Shown: positions 17,632-26,870, counted from the first letter of the stretch. The stretch: DNA of 64,000 nucleotides from JBGPGW01 sp046349515 (GCA_046349515.1 JAXMCE010000002.1:186001-250000), one strand, 5' to 3'. Numbers and translations are program-made. The notes: generated from the sequence alone by a model not told the origin.

Positions 17632-18180
17632 TCACGGACCCATGCGCCGCACGAGGTCGCGGAGCGCCACAAGCTCCGGCTCATCGACGCCGATCTCCTC
17701 AAGGTGTTGCACCGTGTTCTCGAGATAGTCGCGGTTGGGCCCGCGGATCCCGACGCCCTGACGGATGAGACCGGCCGTCTCCTCGAGCGTGAGGCCAGCG
17801 GCATAGTTGGGATGGGTATGGTCGGCCACGTAGGTGTGCGCGTGGACGACGTGGTCCCGCACCACGACCGAAAGGGCCACGGGCAGGCGCATGGGGTTGT
17901 AGACGTAGCTCGTCATCTCGCGCTCGGTGAGATAGGCGACCGTCGCCTCCCTTTCCTCCGGGGCGACGCGGAACGCCATGCCCCGGCAGGAGCCGCCCAG
18001 CTTCAGGCCAAGCACGAGACCCGGCCGCTCCCGCGTGCCGCGGTATTGGTAGGAATAGATGCAGAACGACCGGTGATACCCGCTCAAGAGCGCCGGCACG
18101 GCTTCGAGATGGGGAAATCCGGGGTCCCACATGAGCGAGCCGTAACCGAACACCCAGAACTCGCTATCGTCTTCGACCAT
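17632..18180 (-). CDS. ChaC-family gamma-glutamylcyclotransferase
   Basis: A 182-residue protein of the ChaC type, which cleaves glutathione to 5-oxoproline and Cys-Gly in the cytoplasm. The diagnostic substrate loop FGYGSLMW lies at about 8-15, followed by RGMAFRV and a C-terminal NRDYLENTVQHL segment as in the family. The ATG at 18180 is preferred over an upstream GTG at 18246, which adds a non-conserved Arg-rich stretch reaching towards the divergent gene. Confidence 0.88.
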   Translation of the reverse strand: MVEDDSEFWVFGYGSLMWDPGFPHLEAVPALLSGYHRSFCIYSYQYRGTRERPGLVLGLKLGGSCRGMAFRVAPEEREATVAYLTEREMTSYVYNPMRLPVALSVVVRDHVVHAHTYVADHTHPNYAAGLTLEETAGLIRQGVGIRGPNRDYLENTVQHLEEIGVDEPELVALRDLVRRMGP

Positions 18181-18289
18181 GGCCACTCGCCTCGCGCCGC
18201 GGATCGCAAGACAGGACCGCGCGCGACCGTCCCTCGACGCCTCCACCGCGTCTCACTATAAACGGCGCCATCGAGCGATCCCTACCGGA

Positions 18290-19312
18290 ATGTCGCGCCG
18301 CCGAATCATCCTTTCCGCCGTCACCGTGCTGGTCCTCCTCGCGCTCGGATGGACGGCGCTCTGGTTCTATGCGGCGGACCTCGCCCGCACGAAGCTCGAC
18401 GCCTGGGCCGAGGACCAGCGAGCCCAGGGCTACACGGTTGCCTATGACGAGGTCTCCGTGTCGGGCTTCCCGCTCCGGCTGAGGCTTCGCCTCGCGCATC
18501 CCCAATTGGCCAAGGCGCCGCAATTCTCCTGGCGCGCCGACACCGTCGTCGGCCTGTTCGAGCCGTGGCATTTCCGATCCATTCGCTTGGAAAGCCCAGG
18601 CGAGCATCACCTGGCGCTCGATGATGGACGACAGGGGTTTCGCTTTGCCTCGCCGTCCGCGACGGGGGTCATCTATTTCGACAGGAACTGGGGCGTCGGC
18701 GGCTTGAAGACCGCGTTCCGCGACGTCGAGCTCGGCCAGGACGGGCGGACGGAAACCGTCGCCTTCGGCGCTCTCGACCTCGGCGCCTACATTCCCGCCG
18801 GCATGACAGCCCGAGACCCGAGCGTGGTCTTCGTCGTCAGCGCCGAGCGGGTCGTGGCCCCCATCCCAGCGGCCACGGCGCTCGCCCCTTCGATCGAGAA
18901 AATCGGCCTCGACATCGACGTCTGGGGTCATCCACTGGGCAATCCCTTGAAGGACGCGGTCGCGGCCTGGCGCGACAGCGGCGGCACGGTCGACCTCAAG
19001 GTCGTGCTCCTGCGCTGGGGGCCGCTCTTCGTCGAGGGTGACGGAACACTTGCGCTCGACCGCGATCTTCAGCCGGTGGGCGCACTCTCGGCCCGCGTCA
19101 GCGGCTACGGCGAAGCGCTCGATGCCCTCGTCCATGCCGACATCATCCGGCCGGGCGTGGCCGCCGCCGCGACCACGGTCCTCAGTCTCATCGCCAAGAG
19201 TCCCGGCGAAGGCCAACCGCCCGAGGCCAAGGTGCCGATCACGATCCAGGAGCGGCATCTCTCCGTCGGGCCCATCAGCTTTTTCGAGCTGCCCCTGATT
19301 CAGTGGGAATGA
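18290..19312 (+). CDS. DUF2125 family protein
   Basis: A 340-residue protein with an N-terminal membrane anchor or signal (about 5-27) followed by an extracytoplasmic beta-rich domain typical of DUF2125. The early motif YDEVSVSGFPLRLRL is characteristic of the family. Its role is unknown; the fold resembles envelope lipid-related AsmA-like proteins, but this is inference. The ATG at 18290 was chosen as the first before the hydrophobic segment. Its 3' end overlaps the convergent tyrC gene by 38 bases. Confidence 0.82.
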   Translation: MSRRRIILSAVTVLVLLALGWTALWFYAADLARTKLDAWAEDQRAQGYTVAYDEVSVSGFPLRLRLRLAHPQLAKAPQFSWRADTVVGLFEPWHFRSIRLESPGEHHLALDDGRQGFRFASPSATGVIYFDRNWGVGGLKTAFRDVELGQDGRTETVAFGALDLGAYIPAGMTARDPSVVFVVSAERVVAPIPAATALAPSIEKIGLDIDVWGHPLGNPLKDAVAAWRDSGGTVDLKVVLLRWGPLFVEGDGTLALDRDLQPVGALSARVSGYGEALDALVHADIIRPGVAAAATTVLSLIAKSPGEGQPPEAKVPITIQERHLSVGPISFFELPLIQWE

Positions 19313-20198
19313 ACGTGCCGGCCTGGCCGGCCTCGACGACGCCGCGGCGGATGGCGCGCGTGCGGCGGAACAGTTCTTCGAGGAACTCGCCCTCGCCCCA
19401 GCGAATCGCGCGCTGGATCGCCGCCATGTCCTCGGTGAAGCGTTGCAGCATCTCGAGGATCGGCTCGCGGTTGTTGAGGAAGATGTCGCGCCACATGACG
19501 GGATCGGACGCCGCGATGCGCGTGAAGTCGCGGAATCCGCCGGCCGAGAACTTGAAGACCTCCGATTGGGTCTCCTCGCCCAGCCTCGTCGCGGTGCCGA
19601 CGATGGTGTAGGCGATGACGTGCGGCACGTGCGAGGTGATCGCGAGGACCACGTCGTGGTGCTGGGCGTCCATGACGTTCACCTGCATGCCGCAGCGCCG
19701 CCACAGCTCGGCCACGCGCTCGACGACGGGCTCCGGAACCTCGGCCGTGGGAGTCAGGATGCACCAGCGCTTCTCGAACAATTCGGCAAAGCCCGCGCGC
19801 GGTCCGGAATGCTCGGTGCCCGCGACCGGATGGCCGGGCACCAAATACACGCCTTCCGACAGGTGCGGCCCGATGTCCCGGATCGCGCACTGCTTGGCCG
19901 AGCCCACGTCGCTCACGATCGCTCCGGGCTTGAGATTCGGGCCGATCCGCGCCGCGATATCGGCATAGGTTCCGAGCGGCGAACACACCATGACGAGGTC
20001 GGCATCCCGGACGGCATCGGCGGGATCGTCCGTCATCCGGTCGACGAGGCCGAGTTCCATCGCGGCCGAGCGCGTCTCGGCCGACCGGGCGCAGCCGACG
20101 AGGCTCTTCGCGAGGCCGTGCTTGCGGCAGGCGCGCGCGAGCGACGAGCCGATGAGGCCGATGCCGATGAATGCGATGCGCTCGAACAACATGGTCAT
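19275..20198 (-). CDS. tyrC: Prephenate/arogenate dehydrogenase family protein
   Basis: A 307-residue NAD(P)-dependent dehydrogenase of tyrosine synthesis. The Rossmann motif GIGLIGSS is at about 11-18, the MVCSPLGTY strand follows, and the catalytic His segment is GHPVAGTEHSGP. The C-terminal helical domain includes FSAGGFRDFTRIAASDP, characteristic of the TyrA/TyrC family. It is the last gene of the operon chorismate mutase-hisC-tyrC, three bases after hisC. Substrate choice (prephenate or arogenate) is not resolved. Confidence 0.92.
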   Translation of the reverse strand: MTMLFERIAFIGIGLIGSSLARACRKHGLAKSLVGCARSAETRSAAMELGLVDRMTDDPADAVRDADLVMVCSPLGTYADIAARIGPNLKPGAIVSDVGSAKQCAIRDIGPHLSEGVYLVPGHPVAGTEHSGPRAGFAELFEKRWCILTPTAEVPEPVVERVAELWRRCGMQVNVMDAQHHDVVLAITSHVPHVIAYTIVGTATRLGEETQSEVFKFSAGGFRDFTRIAASDPVMWRDIFLNNREPILEMLQRFTEDMAAIQRAIRWGEGEFLEELFRRTRAIRRGVVEAGQAGTFIPTESGAARKS

Positions 20199-20201
20199 GA
20201 C

Positions 20202-21290
20202 TTACCTCATGAACGCCGTGAGCGCATCCACGGCCGCCCGCAACTCCGCCTCGGTTCCGATGGTGATGCGCAAACAATCCGGCAGACCGTAGGCGCCCAC
20301 CTTTCGCGGAATGACGCCCTGCTCGTTGAGGAAGGCGTTGGCTGCGTCCGCGTTGTGCTTCGGATCGGCCGGAAACCGCACGAGCACGAAATTGGCATTG
20401 CTCGGCACAACGGTGAGGCCGAGGGCGCGAAGCTCGGTCTCGAACCACGGCAGCCAGCGGTCGTTGTGGGCCTTGGAGGCACGCGCGAACGCCTCGTCTT
20501 CGAGCACGGCGATGGCGGCCGCCTGGGTCGGAAGCGCCACGTTGAAGGGACCGCGGATGCGATTGAGGACGTCGGCGATCGCCGGCGGACAGTAGGCCCA
20601 GCCGAGGCGCAGCCCCGCGAGTCCGAAGAACTTCGAGAAGGTCCGCGTCATCACCGTGTTCTCGGCATGATCGACGAGCTCGCTGGCCGGCGAGTAGTCG
20701 GCAGCGCGCGAATACTCGGCATAAGCCGAATCGATGACGAGCAGGACGTCGTCCCGCAGCCGCTCGCGCAAGGCGCGGAGCGCCGTCAGCGGCAGATAGG
20801 TCCCCGTCGGATTGTTGGGATTGGCGATGAAGACCATGCGCGTGCGCGCCGTCACGCTGTCGAGAATAGCCTCGACGGACGTCGTGTCATTCACCTCGGG
20901 CGCCGCAACGGGAACAGCACCGGCGGCCCGCGCCGCGATGGGATACATGAGAAAGCCATGGGCGCTGTAGATGACTTCGGTGTCGGGGCCCGTATAGGCC
21001 TGCGCGAGCAGAAGGATCACGTCGCCCGAACCGCAGCCGCAGACGATCCGCGCGGGATCGAGCCCGAAGCGCTTGCCGATCGCCTCACGAAGAGCGGTCG
21101 AGCTGCCGTCCGGGTAGCGCCAGATCTCAGCCGCCGCGTTGCGAAAGGCCTCGACCGCCCGCGGGCTTGGGCCCAATGCGCCTTCGTTCGCCGACAGCTT
21201 GATCGCCGGCCGCGCATGATCCAAGGCCGCGCGGCCCGGGACATAGGTTGCGATGTCGAGGATGGATCGGCGCGGGCGCGGCGCGCTCAT
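20202..21290 (-). CDS. hisC: Histidinol-phosphate / aromatic aminotransferase
   Basis: A 362-residue fold-I PLP aminotransferase. The PLP lysine is in RTFSKFFGLAGLRLGW, the NPNNPTG motif binds cofactor and substrate, and a YAEY segment and C-terminal Arg (LRITIGT) are present. The family is HisC. Its position between a chorismate mutase and TyrC, with a four-base ATGA overlap to the former, suggests that it also or mainly transaminates prephenate or phenylpyruvate-type acids, as known for this operon type. Confidence 0.9.
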   Translation of the reverse strand: MSAPRPRRSILDIATYVPGRAALDHARPAIKLSANEGALGPSPRAVEAFRNAAAEIWRYPDGSSTALREAIGKRFGLDPARIVCGCGSGDVILLLAQAYTGPDTEVIYSAHGFLMYPIAARAAGAVPVAAPEVNDTTSVEAILDSVTARTRMVFIANPNNPTGTYLPLTALRALRERLRDDVLLVIDSAYAEYSRAADYSPASELVDHAENTVMTRTFSKFFGLAGLRLGWAYCPPAIADVLNRIRGPFNVALPTQAAAIAVLEDEAFARASKAHNDRWLPWFETELRALGLTVVPSNANFVLVRFPADPKHNADAANAFLNEQGVIPRKVGAYGLPDCLRITIGTEAELRAAVDALTAFMR

Positions 21291-22174
21291 GGCGGCACCG
21301 CGGCGGCATCACCGGCGCGGGCGTTCCCGAGCAAGGCCGCAGCGATGGGCACGGGGTAGCCGCCAAGATGGACGACGCTCCGCGCCTGGGCCGCCGCCTT
21401 CAACTTCTCGAGCCGCTCGTCATCGGGCCGAACGAATTGGTCGACCTCGCCGAGATGCAGCCAACGGCGCCGGTCCTCTGAATCGAAGTACGAGACCTGG
21501 TGTCGCGTCGCGAGACCGACTTGGCCGAACAGTTCCTTCAAGCGCGTGCGGCTCAAAGTGTCATCCGTCTCGACGGCGAGGAAGGAGCGATCCTCGCCCG
21601 ACTCGATCTGCTCGAGGCGGGCAATGACGAGGGCCTCCGGCGCCGTCGCGCGGCCCGAGCTCGCGAAGGGAATGCGCGCCGCGATCCGTGGCCGGTCCTT
21701 CTGGCCGCCGACCAGGTAAGGCCACCAGGGTTTCTCCTCGCCGTCGCGCGGCAGCGGCACGATCGCGACGCTCGCGGTGCCGTCACGGACCGATCCGATC
21801 GCAAGCTGCGGCGACCGGCACGGCGTGAGCGGCGTCGCGGCACCGTATTCTTCGCGCGCGATCGCGAGAAAATCGGCGCCCCCGGCCTCCGCCGTGACCG
21901 CCACCGAGAAGGGACTCTGCAATCGGACCATGGCGCCCATGATTTCGCGCCAGATCCGGACGAGCACCGAGCGAGGGAACTCGCCCTCGTGGCGCGCGAG
22001 GAGGCGACGGAGAATCATGGCTTCGCGCCCCGGCCGCAAGGCAAGCCCGTCCGACTTCGTCTTTCGGATGGCATGCACGAGCGCCGTCCGGCGCATGATG
22101 AGGTCGTGAATCGCGTCGTCGACACGGTCGATGTCCCGACGCAGATCCTCGAGCGATTTCGGTGTCTCGGACAT
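21287..22174 (-). CDS. Chorismate mutase with uncharacterised C-terminal region
   Basis: A 295-residue protein. Residues 1-90 form an AroQ-type chorismate mutase helix bundle (LEDLRRDIDRVDDAIHDLI, KTKSDG, REAMILRRLL), which turns chorismate into prephenate. The remaining 200 residues do not show clear prephenate dehydratase motifs such as a TRF motif, although the layout (FAVAV-type strand, C-terminal HLGGYPVPI) might be a diverged dehydratase/ACT-like regulatory part. It is the first gene of an operon with hisC and tyrC. Confidence 0.8.
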   Translation of the reverse strand: MSETPKSLEDLRRDIDRVDDAIHDLIMRRTALVHAIRKTKSDGLALRPGREAMILRRLLARHEGEFPRSVLVRIWREIMGAMVRLQSPFSVAVTAEAGGADFLAIAREEYGAATPLTPCRSPQLAIGSVRDGTASVAIVPLPRDGEEKPWWPYLVGGQKDRPRIAARIPFASSGRATAPEALVIARLEQIESGEDRSFLAVETDDTLSRTRLKELFGQVGLATRHQVSYFDSEDRRRWLHLGEVDQFVRPDDERLEKLKAAAQARSVVHLGGYPVPIAAALLGNARAGDAAAVPP

Positions 22175-22248
22175 CAACGATCGAGTGGTCTGGATTTCGT
22201 GAGGGCGGTTAGTAGTAGTCGGAGTTTCCCACAAAATCAAAGTAAACA

Positions 22249-22254
22249 TTGACT
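22249..22254 (+). promoter_or_regulatory. Possible -35 element upstream of metX
   Basis: TTGACT lies about 80 bases before the metX ATG, with a weak -10 (TACCTA at 22273-22278). It argues against the alternative metX start at 22262, which would lie inside the promoter. I did not see a SAM-II or other SAM riboswitch here. Confidence 0.3.
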
Positions 22255-22327
22255 TCGCGTCATGCTGGAACCTACCTATGGGCGCGTTTCGCCACGGGGT
22301 GCCGCGCGTTCCATGAATTTGGTTCAT

Positions 22328-23488
22328 ATGAGCAATTCGAGCCTGAGCCGGCCGGCGACGAGCGCGGGCCCCCGCATCGAGTTCGGAGGGCGCGAGACGC
22401 TCCGTCTCGACAGCGGTGCTTCGCTCGGCCCGATCACAATCGCCTATGAGACTTACGGCACGCTGAACGCGGCGAAGTCGAATGCCATCCTCGTCTGCCA
22501 CGCGCTGACGGGTGATCAGTACGTGATCGGAACCCACCCCGTCACCGGCAAGCCCGGGTGGTGGGAACTGATGGTGGGGCCGGGACGACCCATCGACACC
22601 GATCGCTATTTCGTCATCTGCCCGAACGTGCTCGGCGGCTGCATGGGAACGACTGGCCCCAAGGAGACGAATCCCGAGACGGGCAAGCCTTATGGGCTTT
22701 CCTTCCCGGTCATCACGATCGCGGACATGGTGCGCGCACAGCGTCTCATCGTCGACCATCTGGGCATCGACCAGCTGTTCTGCGTGATCGGCGGCTCGAT
22801 GGGCGCGATGCTCGTGCTGCAGTGGACCGTGAGCTATCCGGACCGCGTGTTCTCGGCCGTGCCGATCGCCGGCGCCGCACGCCATTCGGCGCAGAACATC
22901 GCGTTCCACGAGGTCGGCCGCCAGGCCATCATCGCCGATCCGGACTGGTGCGAGGGCGACTACCTCTCGCAGGGCAAGGTGCCGCGCCGCGGTCTCGCGG
23001 TCGCGCGCATGGCGGCGCACATCACCTATCTCTCGGAACAGGCGCTCCACCGCAAGTTCGGGCGCAATTTGCAGAACCGCGAGCGCCTCAGCTACGGCTT
23101 CGAGGCGGACTTCGAAGTCGAGAGCTATCTCAGGCACCAGGGCTCGACCTTCGTCGACAGGTTCGATGCGAATTCCTATCTCTACATCACGCGCGCGATG
23201 GACTACTTCGATCTCGCGAGCGAGCACGGCGGATCGCTCACCAAGGCCTTCCAGGGCACGAAGTCCCGTTTCTGCCTGTTCTCCTTCACGAGCGATTGGC
23301 TGTTCCCGACCTCGCAAAGCCGCGCCATCGTCTATGCCTTGAACGGCGTCGCGGCCAATGTGAGTTTCGTCGAAATCGAGAGCGACAAGGGCCACGACGC
23401 GTTCCTCCTGGACGAGCCCGAGTTCCGCAAGACCTTGACGGGATTCCTCACCGGCTGCGCGGAGCACCGCGGCCTCCGATGGACATGA
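22328..23488 (+). CDS. metX: Homoserine O-acyltransferase
   Basis: A 386-residue alpha/beta hydrolase-fold enzyme that acylates homoserine (acetyl or succinyl) in methionine synthesis. The GGSMGAM nucleophile elbow carries the catalytic Ser, the GCMGTTGPKE segment is typical of MetX, and the late SDWLFPT (Asp) and KGHDAFL (His) segments complete the triad. I use the ATG at 22328; earlier ATGs at 22262 and 22313 add residues without similarity. metW overlaps its end, a standard alphaproteobacterial pairing. Confidence 0.92.
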   Translation: MSNSSLSRPATSAGPRIEFGGRETLRLDSGASLGPITIAYETYGTLNAAKSNAILVCHALTGDQYVIGTHPVTGKPGWWELMVGPGRPIDTDRYFVICPNVLGGCMGTTGPKETNPETGKPYGLSFPVITIADMVRAQRLIVDHLGIDQLFCVIGGSMGAMLVLQWTVSYPDRVFSAVPIAGAARHSAQNIAFHEVGRQAIIADPDWCEGDYLSQGKVPRRGLAVARMAAHITYLSEQALHRKFGRNLQNRERLSYGFEADFEVESYLRHQGSTFVDRFDANSYLYITRAMDYFDLASEHGGSLTKAFQGTKSRFCLFSFTSDWLFPTSQSRAIVYALNGVAANVSFVEIESDKGHDAFLLDEPEFRKTLTGFLTGCAEHRGLRWT

Positions 23489-24132
23489 TGGCGGCGGCCC
23501 GGCCGGGCGCCGCGGCGGGCCGAGCGCCGCTCCGCGTCGACCTTCAAATCATCGCCGACATGGTGACGCCCGGCACGCGGGTGTTCGACATCGGCTGCGG
23601 GGACGGGCGCCTTCTCGACTACCTCGTCCATGAAAAACAGGTCGACGGCCGCGGCATCGAAATCCGCCAAGTCGGCGTCAACTCGTGCGTGAGCCAGGGC
23701 CTCTCGGTGATCCAGGGCGATGCCGACGAGGATCTCGACGACTACCCGTCGGACGCCTTCGACTACGCCATCCTGTCGCGCACCTTGCACAACACGCGTG
23801 ACCCGCGCTGGGTGCTCGGCGAGCTCGTCCGCATCGCGCACCGCTCGATCGTCTCGTTTCCCAACTTCGGATACTGGCGCGTGCGGCTGCAATTGCTGTG
23901 GCGCGGGCGCATGCCGGTGACCGCGATGTACGACGACCCCTGGTATTCGAGCCCCAACATCCATCCCTGCACGATCGAGGACTTCGTCGTGCTTTGCGCT
24001 GACATGGGCATCCGCATCGCGCGCCAGGTCTCGCTCACCAAGACCGGCCATCCATTGGGCGCGATCGTTCCCCAAGCGCTCTCGAATCTCTTGGCCGAAC
24101 AGGCGATCTTCCTTCTCGAGCGCGCGCGCTAG
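23479..24132 (+). CDS. metW: Methionine biosynthesis protein MetW
   Basis: A 217-residue methyltransferase-fold protein that acts with MetX in homoserine acylation. Motif I is VFDIGCGDGRLL; a typical MetW segment is LSRTLHNTRDPRWVL, followed by SFPNFGYWRVR and a C-terminal NLLAEQAIFLL. Three ATGs lie close together (23479, 23485, 23488); the last overlaps the metX stop as TGATG and may be the true start. Confidence 0.92.
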   Translation: MDMMAAARPGAAAGRAPLRVDLQIIADMVTPGTRVFDIGCGDGRLLDYLVHEKQVDGRGIEIRQVGVNSCVSQGLSVIQGDADEDLDDYPSDAFDYAILSRTLHNTRDPRWVLGELVRIAHRSIVSFPNFGYWRVRLQLLWRGRMPVTAMYDDPWYSSPNIHPCTIEDFVVLCADMGIRIARQVSLTKTGHPLGAIVPQALSNLLAEQAIFLLERAR

Positions 24133-24148
24133 GCTGGCGCTTGGCCCG

Positions 24149-24871
24149 TCACGTCGCGTCGGTCGCGGGAAGGTAGATGCGCCGGCGTTGCCGGGCCGCC
24201 ACGCGCGCGGGCTCGGCGGCGTAGATCTGCTTCGCAGCCTCGATGACGACCACGCCGCCGAAGCTGCCGAGCCAAGGCTCGCCCACCCGTTCCCAGGCAA
24301 GCGCGGTCGTGAGGAACATGCGCGAGCGGATGGGCGGGATGTGAACGGCCCCTTCGATCCGGATCGGGGTGAACATGTTTTCGCGCAGGAGGCGTGAGAG
24401 CTGGCCGGGCGTGTAGGGAAGCCCTTGCCCGAACGGCGTGTGCTCGAAACGCGCCCAGATGCCGCGGCGGTTGGGCGCCACGATGAGGAGCCGGCCGCGA
24501 TCGCTCAACAGCCGCCAGATCTCGCGGAGAAGCGGCCGGACCTGCTCGCTGAATTCGAGGCCGTGCGCGAGGATGATCCGGTCGGCGGAGAGATCGGGCA
24601 ATGGCAGCTCGGATTCCTCCGCGAGCGCCACGAGCCCCGCCTCGCCCGGCGGCCAGTGCAACACGCCCTGCGCCGCCGGCATGAGGGCGATGACACGGCC
24701 CGCCTCGTCCCGAAATGCGCGGAGATAGGGCGTCGCATAGCCAAGGCCGAGCACCACGTCGCCGCGGACGTCGGGCCAGAGCTGGCGGATCCGGCGGAGG
24801 ACAAGGCGCCGCGCCAGACGGCCAAGGCCGCTCTCATAGAAGTCGCGCAGATCGATGACGTCCATCGCCAT
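24149..24871 (-). CDS. Class I SAM-dependent methyltransferase-like protein
   Basis: A 240-residue protein with a methyltransferase type-11 layout: FYESGLGRLARRLV at the N-terminus, the cofactor-loop region VVLGLGYATPYL, an acidic/hydrophobic strand DRIILAHGLEF, and LSDRGRLLIVAPNRRG after it. The glycine-rich motif is relaxed compared with the classic form, so binding of SAM is likely but substrate is unknown. It is convergent with metW with only 16 bases between. Confidence 0.75.
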   Translation of the reverse strand: MAMDVIDLRDFYESGLGRLARRLVLRRIRQLWPDVRGDVVLGLGYATPYLRAFRDEAGRVIALMPAAQGVLHWPPGEAGLVALAEESELPLPDLSADRIILAHGLEFSEQVRPLLREIWRLLSDRGRLLIVAPNRRGIWARFEHTPFGQGLPYTPGQLSRLLRENMFTPIRIEGAVHIPPIRSRMFLTTALAWERVGEPWLGSFGGVVVIEAAKQIYAAEPARVAARQRRRIYLPATDAT

Positions 24872-24950
24872 GGCGCAAGTCTAGCAGCCGGTTGGAAGGA
24901 ACGATATTCTCCGGCCTTCCGCACCCGCCTGCCCGAGGAGGATCCATCCC

Positions 24951-25547
24951 ATGAAGCTGCGCTACTCGCCGACCTCGCCCTATGTCCGCAAGGTCATGGT
25001 CCTCGCGAAGGAAGCCGGCCTCGATCGCAAGATCGAAGCGGTCACGACGAACACGACGGACCCGGCATTGTGGGGCGAAAATCCGCTCGGCAAGGTCCCC
25101 GCGTTCGTCACCGATGACGGCACCGTGCTGTTCGATTCGCCGGTCATCCTCGAATATCTCGACAGCCTCCATGCCGGCGCGAAATTCATACCGCCCTCGG
25201 GACCGCAGCGCTGGAAGGCGCTCACGCTCGAAGCGCTGGCCGACGGCATTCTCGATGCCGCCCTGCTCAGGCGCGGCGAGAGCCTACGGCCGCAAGCCAA
25301 CCAGTCGGCCGAGTTCTTCGCGAAACAAGGCCAGGTGATCGAACGCAGCCTCGATGTGCTGGAAAAGGACGTGGCATCGCTCAACGGTCCCTTGACGGTC
25401 GGAATCATCACGGTCGGCTGCGCGCTCGGCTATCTCGATTTCCGCTTCGCGGCCGACGCCTGGCGCAAGGGACGCCCCAAGCTCGCCGCGTGGTACGAGG
25501 CGTTCTCGAAGCGGCCGTCGATGGCGTCGACCGCGCCGCCGAGCTGA
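24951..25547 (+). CDS. Glutathione S-transferase-like protein
   Basis: A 198-residue protein with an N-terminal thioredoxin-like domain (MKLRYSPTSPYVRKV; the SPYVRK segment supplies the likely catalytic Ser; GKVPAFV holds the cis-Pro; FDSPVILEYLD holds the glutathione-binding Ser) and an all-helical C-terminal domain. A strong GAGGAGG ribosome site precedes the ATG. Substrate unknown. Confidence 0.85.
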   Translation: MKLRYSPTSPYVRKVMVLAKEAGLDRKIEAVTTNTTDPALWGENPLGKVPAFVTDDGTVLFDSPVILEYLDSLHAGAKFIPPSGPQRWKALTLEALADGILDAALLRRGESLRPQANQSAEFFAKQGQVIERSLDVLEKDVASLNGPLTVGIITVGCALGYLDFRFAADAWRKGRPKLAAWYEAFSKRPSMASTAPPS

Positions 25548-25563
25548 GCAGCACCGAACCGCC

Positions 25564-25986
25564 GTGGACGTCGCGGACATCGTCCGCCGCCTCGGCCTCG
25601 CGCCGCACCCCGAAGGTGGCCACTTCCGCGAGACTTACCGGCACAGGCCGGCGGGCGGCGGGCGCGGAGCCAAGACCGCGATCTACTACCTCCTCGCCGC
25701 CGGCGAGGTATCGCGCTGGCATCGCGTCGATGCCGACGAGATGTGGCACTTCTACGCGGGCGCGCCGCTCCGCCTGTCGATCTCGGAGGATGGCATCACG
25801 ACGCGCGTGATGCGCCTTGGTACCGCCCTGGCCGCGGGCGAGGAGCCGCAGGTGCTCGTGCCCGCAAGCGCCTGGCAGTCCGCCGTGAGCGAGGGAGCGT
25901 GGACGCTTGTCGGCTGCACCGTCGCCCCCGCATTCGCATTCGAGGGATTCGAGATGGCGCCCAAAGGCTGGTCACCCGGCCGCTAG
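25564..25986 (+). CDS. DUF985-type cupin protein
   Basis: A 140-residue single-domain cupin starting with GTG 16 bases after the GST gene. The family motif HPEGGHFRETYR is at about 15-26, and SRWHRVDADEMWHFYAG supplies cupin metal-site histidines. The C-terminal VGCTVAPAF...FEMAPKGW block is typical. Function of the family is unknown. Its last four bases overlap the end of the convergent transporter gene. Confidence 0.85.
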   Translation: MDVADIVRRLGLAPHPEGGHFRETYRHRPAGGGRGAKTAIYYLLAAGEVSRWHRVDADEMWHFYAGAPLRLSISEDGITTRVMRLGTALAAGEEPQVLVPASAWQSAVSEGAWTLVGCTVAPAFAFEGFEMAPKGWSPGR

Positions 25987-26870
25987 CGCCACCACAGATC
26001 GCGCGAGGCCAGCGCCGCACCACCCACGATGAGGAGCGCCGCGACTCCGATCCAGATCGTGAGCGTCGCAAGACCGGCCGCCGCGAGAAGCAGCGCGCCG
26101 AGCAGCGGAACCGCATAGGACATCGCGCCGAGCGCGCGGAGATCGCCGCGCTTCACGCCGTAGTCCCAAGCGAAGAACGCAGCCCCGACCGGCCCCGCGC
26201 CGAGTGCCGCCACGACGAGCCATTCCTCTCCCCCGGGCCAGCGCCAAGTCTCGAGCGCAGAATGGCAGAGGAGGCCCAACACCGCGGTCACGCCGCAGAA
26301 GTGGCCAATGGCGCGCGTCGGCACCGCGACCAGCCGGCGGCTTGCGACGGAATAGGCCGCCCAGATCATGGCACCGAGGAGCGCCAGGACGTAGCCGACA
26401 AGATGCGCGCGTTCGACCGCCAGCGTCCCGCCGCCGGTGACGAGCAGGGCCGCGCCGAGGAAGCCCAGCGCCGCGCCACTCCCATGCCACCACCGCAGGC
26501 GCTCGCCCGGCAGCAGCGCCGCAAACACCACGACGAAGAGCGGCCAGAGATAGTTCAGCAGATTGACATGGACCGGCGGCGCCGACCTGAGCGCCATGAA
26601 GTAGACGAAGTGATAGCCGAAGAGCCCGCCGACCCCGACCGCCCAGGCCGGAAGCGGAATGTCGCGCGCCCGGAGCCGGTCGCCCCTTCCGAGGGCGAGG
26701 CCGCTCGAAAGGATGAAGGCAATTCCGAACGTAAGCGCGACGAGCTCGAAGGGCGGGACCGCGCGCGCGAGCGTCGCGAGCACCGCGAGGCACGACCACA
26801 TGAGGAGTGCCGTCGCACCGATGGCGGTCGCGCGACGACGCGCATGGCGGACGGGTTCCGGCGCGGTCAC
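25983..26870 (-). CDS. DMT-superfamily (EamA) transporter
   Basis: A 295-residue membrane protein with ten predicted transmembrane helices arranged as two EamA repeats, the drug/metabolite transporter fold. There is no ATG in a suitable place, so I take GTG at 26870 as the start, just before VTAPEPVRHARRRAT and the first helix. Substrate unknown. It is downstream of phbB on the same strand and could be part of the PHA operon by read-through. Confidence 0.8.
   Translation of the reverse strand: MTAPEPVRHARRRATAIGATALLMWSCLAVLATLARAVPPFELVALTFGIAFILSSGLALGRGDRLRARDIPLPAWAVGVGGLFGYHFVYFMALRSAPPVHVNLLNYLWPLFVVVFAALLPGERLRWWHGSGAALGFLGAALLVTGGGTLAVERAHLVGYVLALLGAMIWAAYSVASRRLVAVPTRAIGHFCGVTAVLGLLCHSALETWRWPGGEEWLVVAALGAGPVGAAFFAWDYGVKRGDLRALGAMSYAVPLLGALLLAAAGLATLTIWIGVAALLIVGGAALASRDLWWR

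Noticed and set aside
15168..17804. Very long open frame antisense to nrdJ
   Set aside because: It is opposite a gene with clear class II reductase motifs; its translation is Arg/Ala/His-rich without any domain, as expected from high-GC antisense frames.
19443..21359. Open frame opposite tyrC and hisC
   Set aside because: Shadow of two well-supported genes; low-complexity Arg/Asp/Gly-rich translation.
22175..22327. SAM-II or other SAM riboswitch before metX
   Set aside because: I compared by eye with the known SAM-II core and saw no match; only a promoter-like TTGACT is present.
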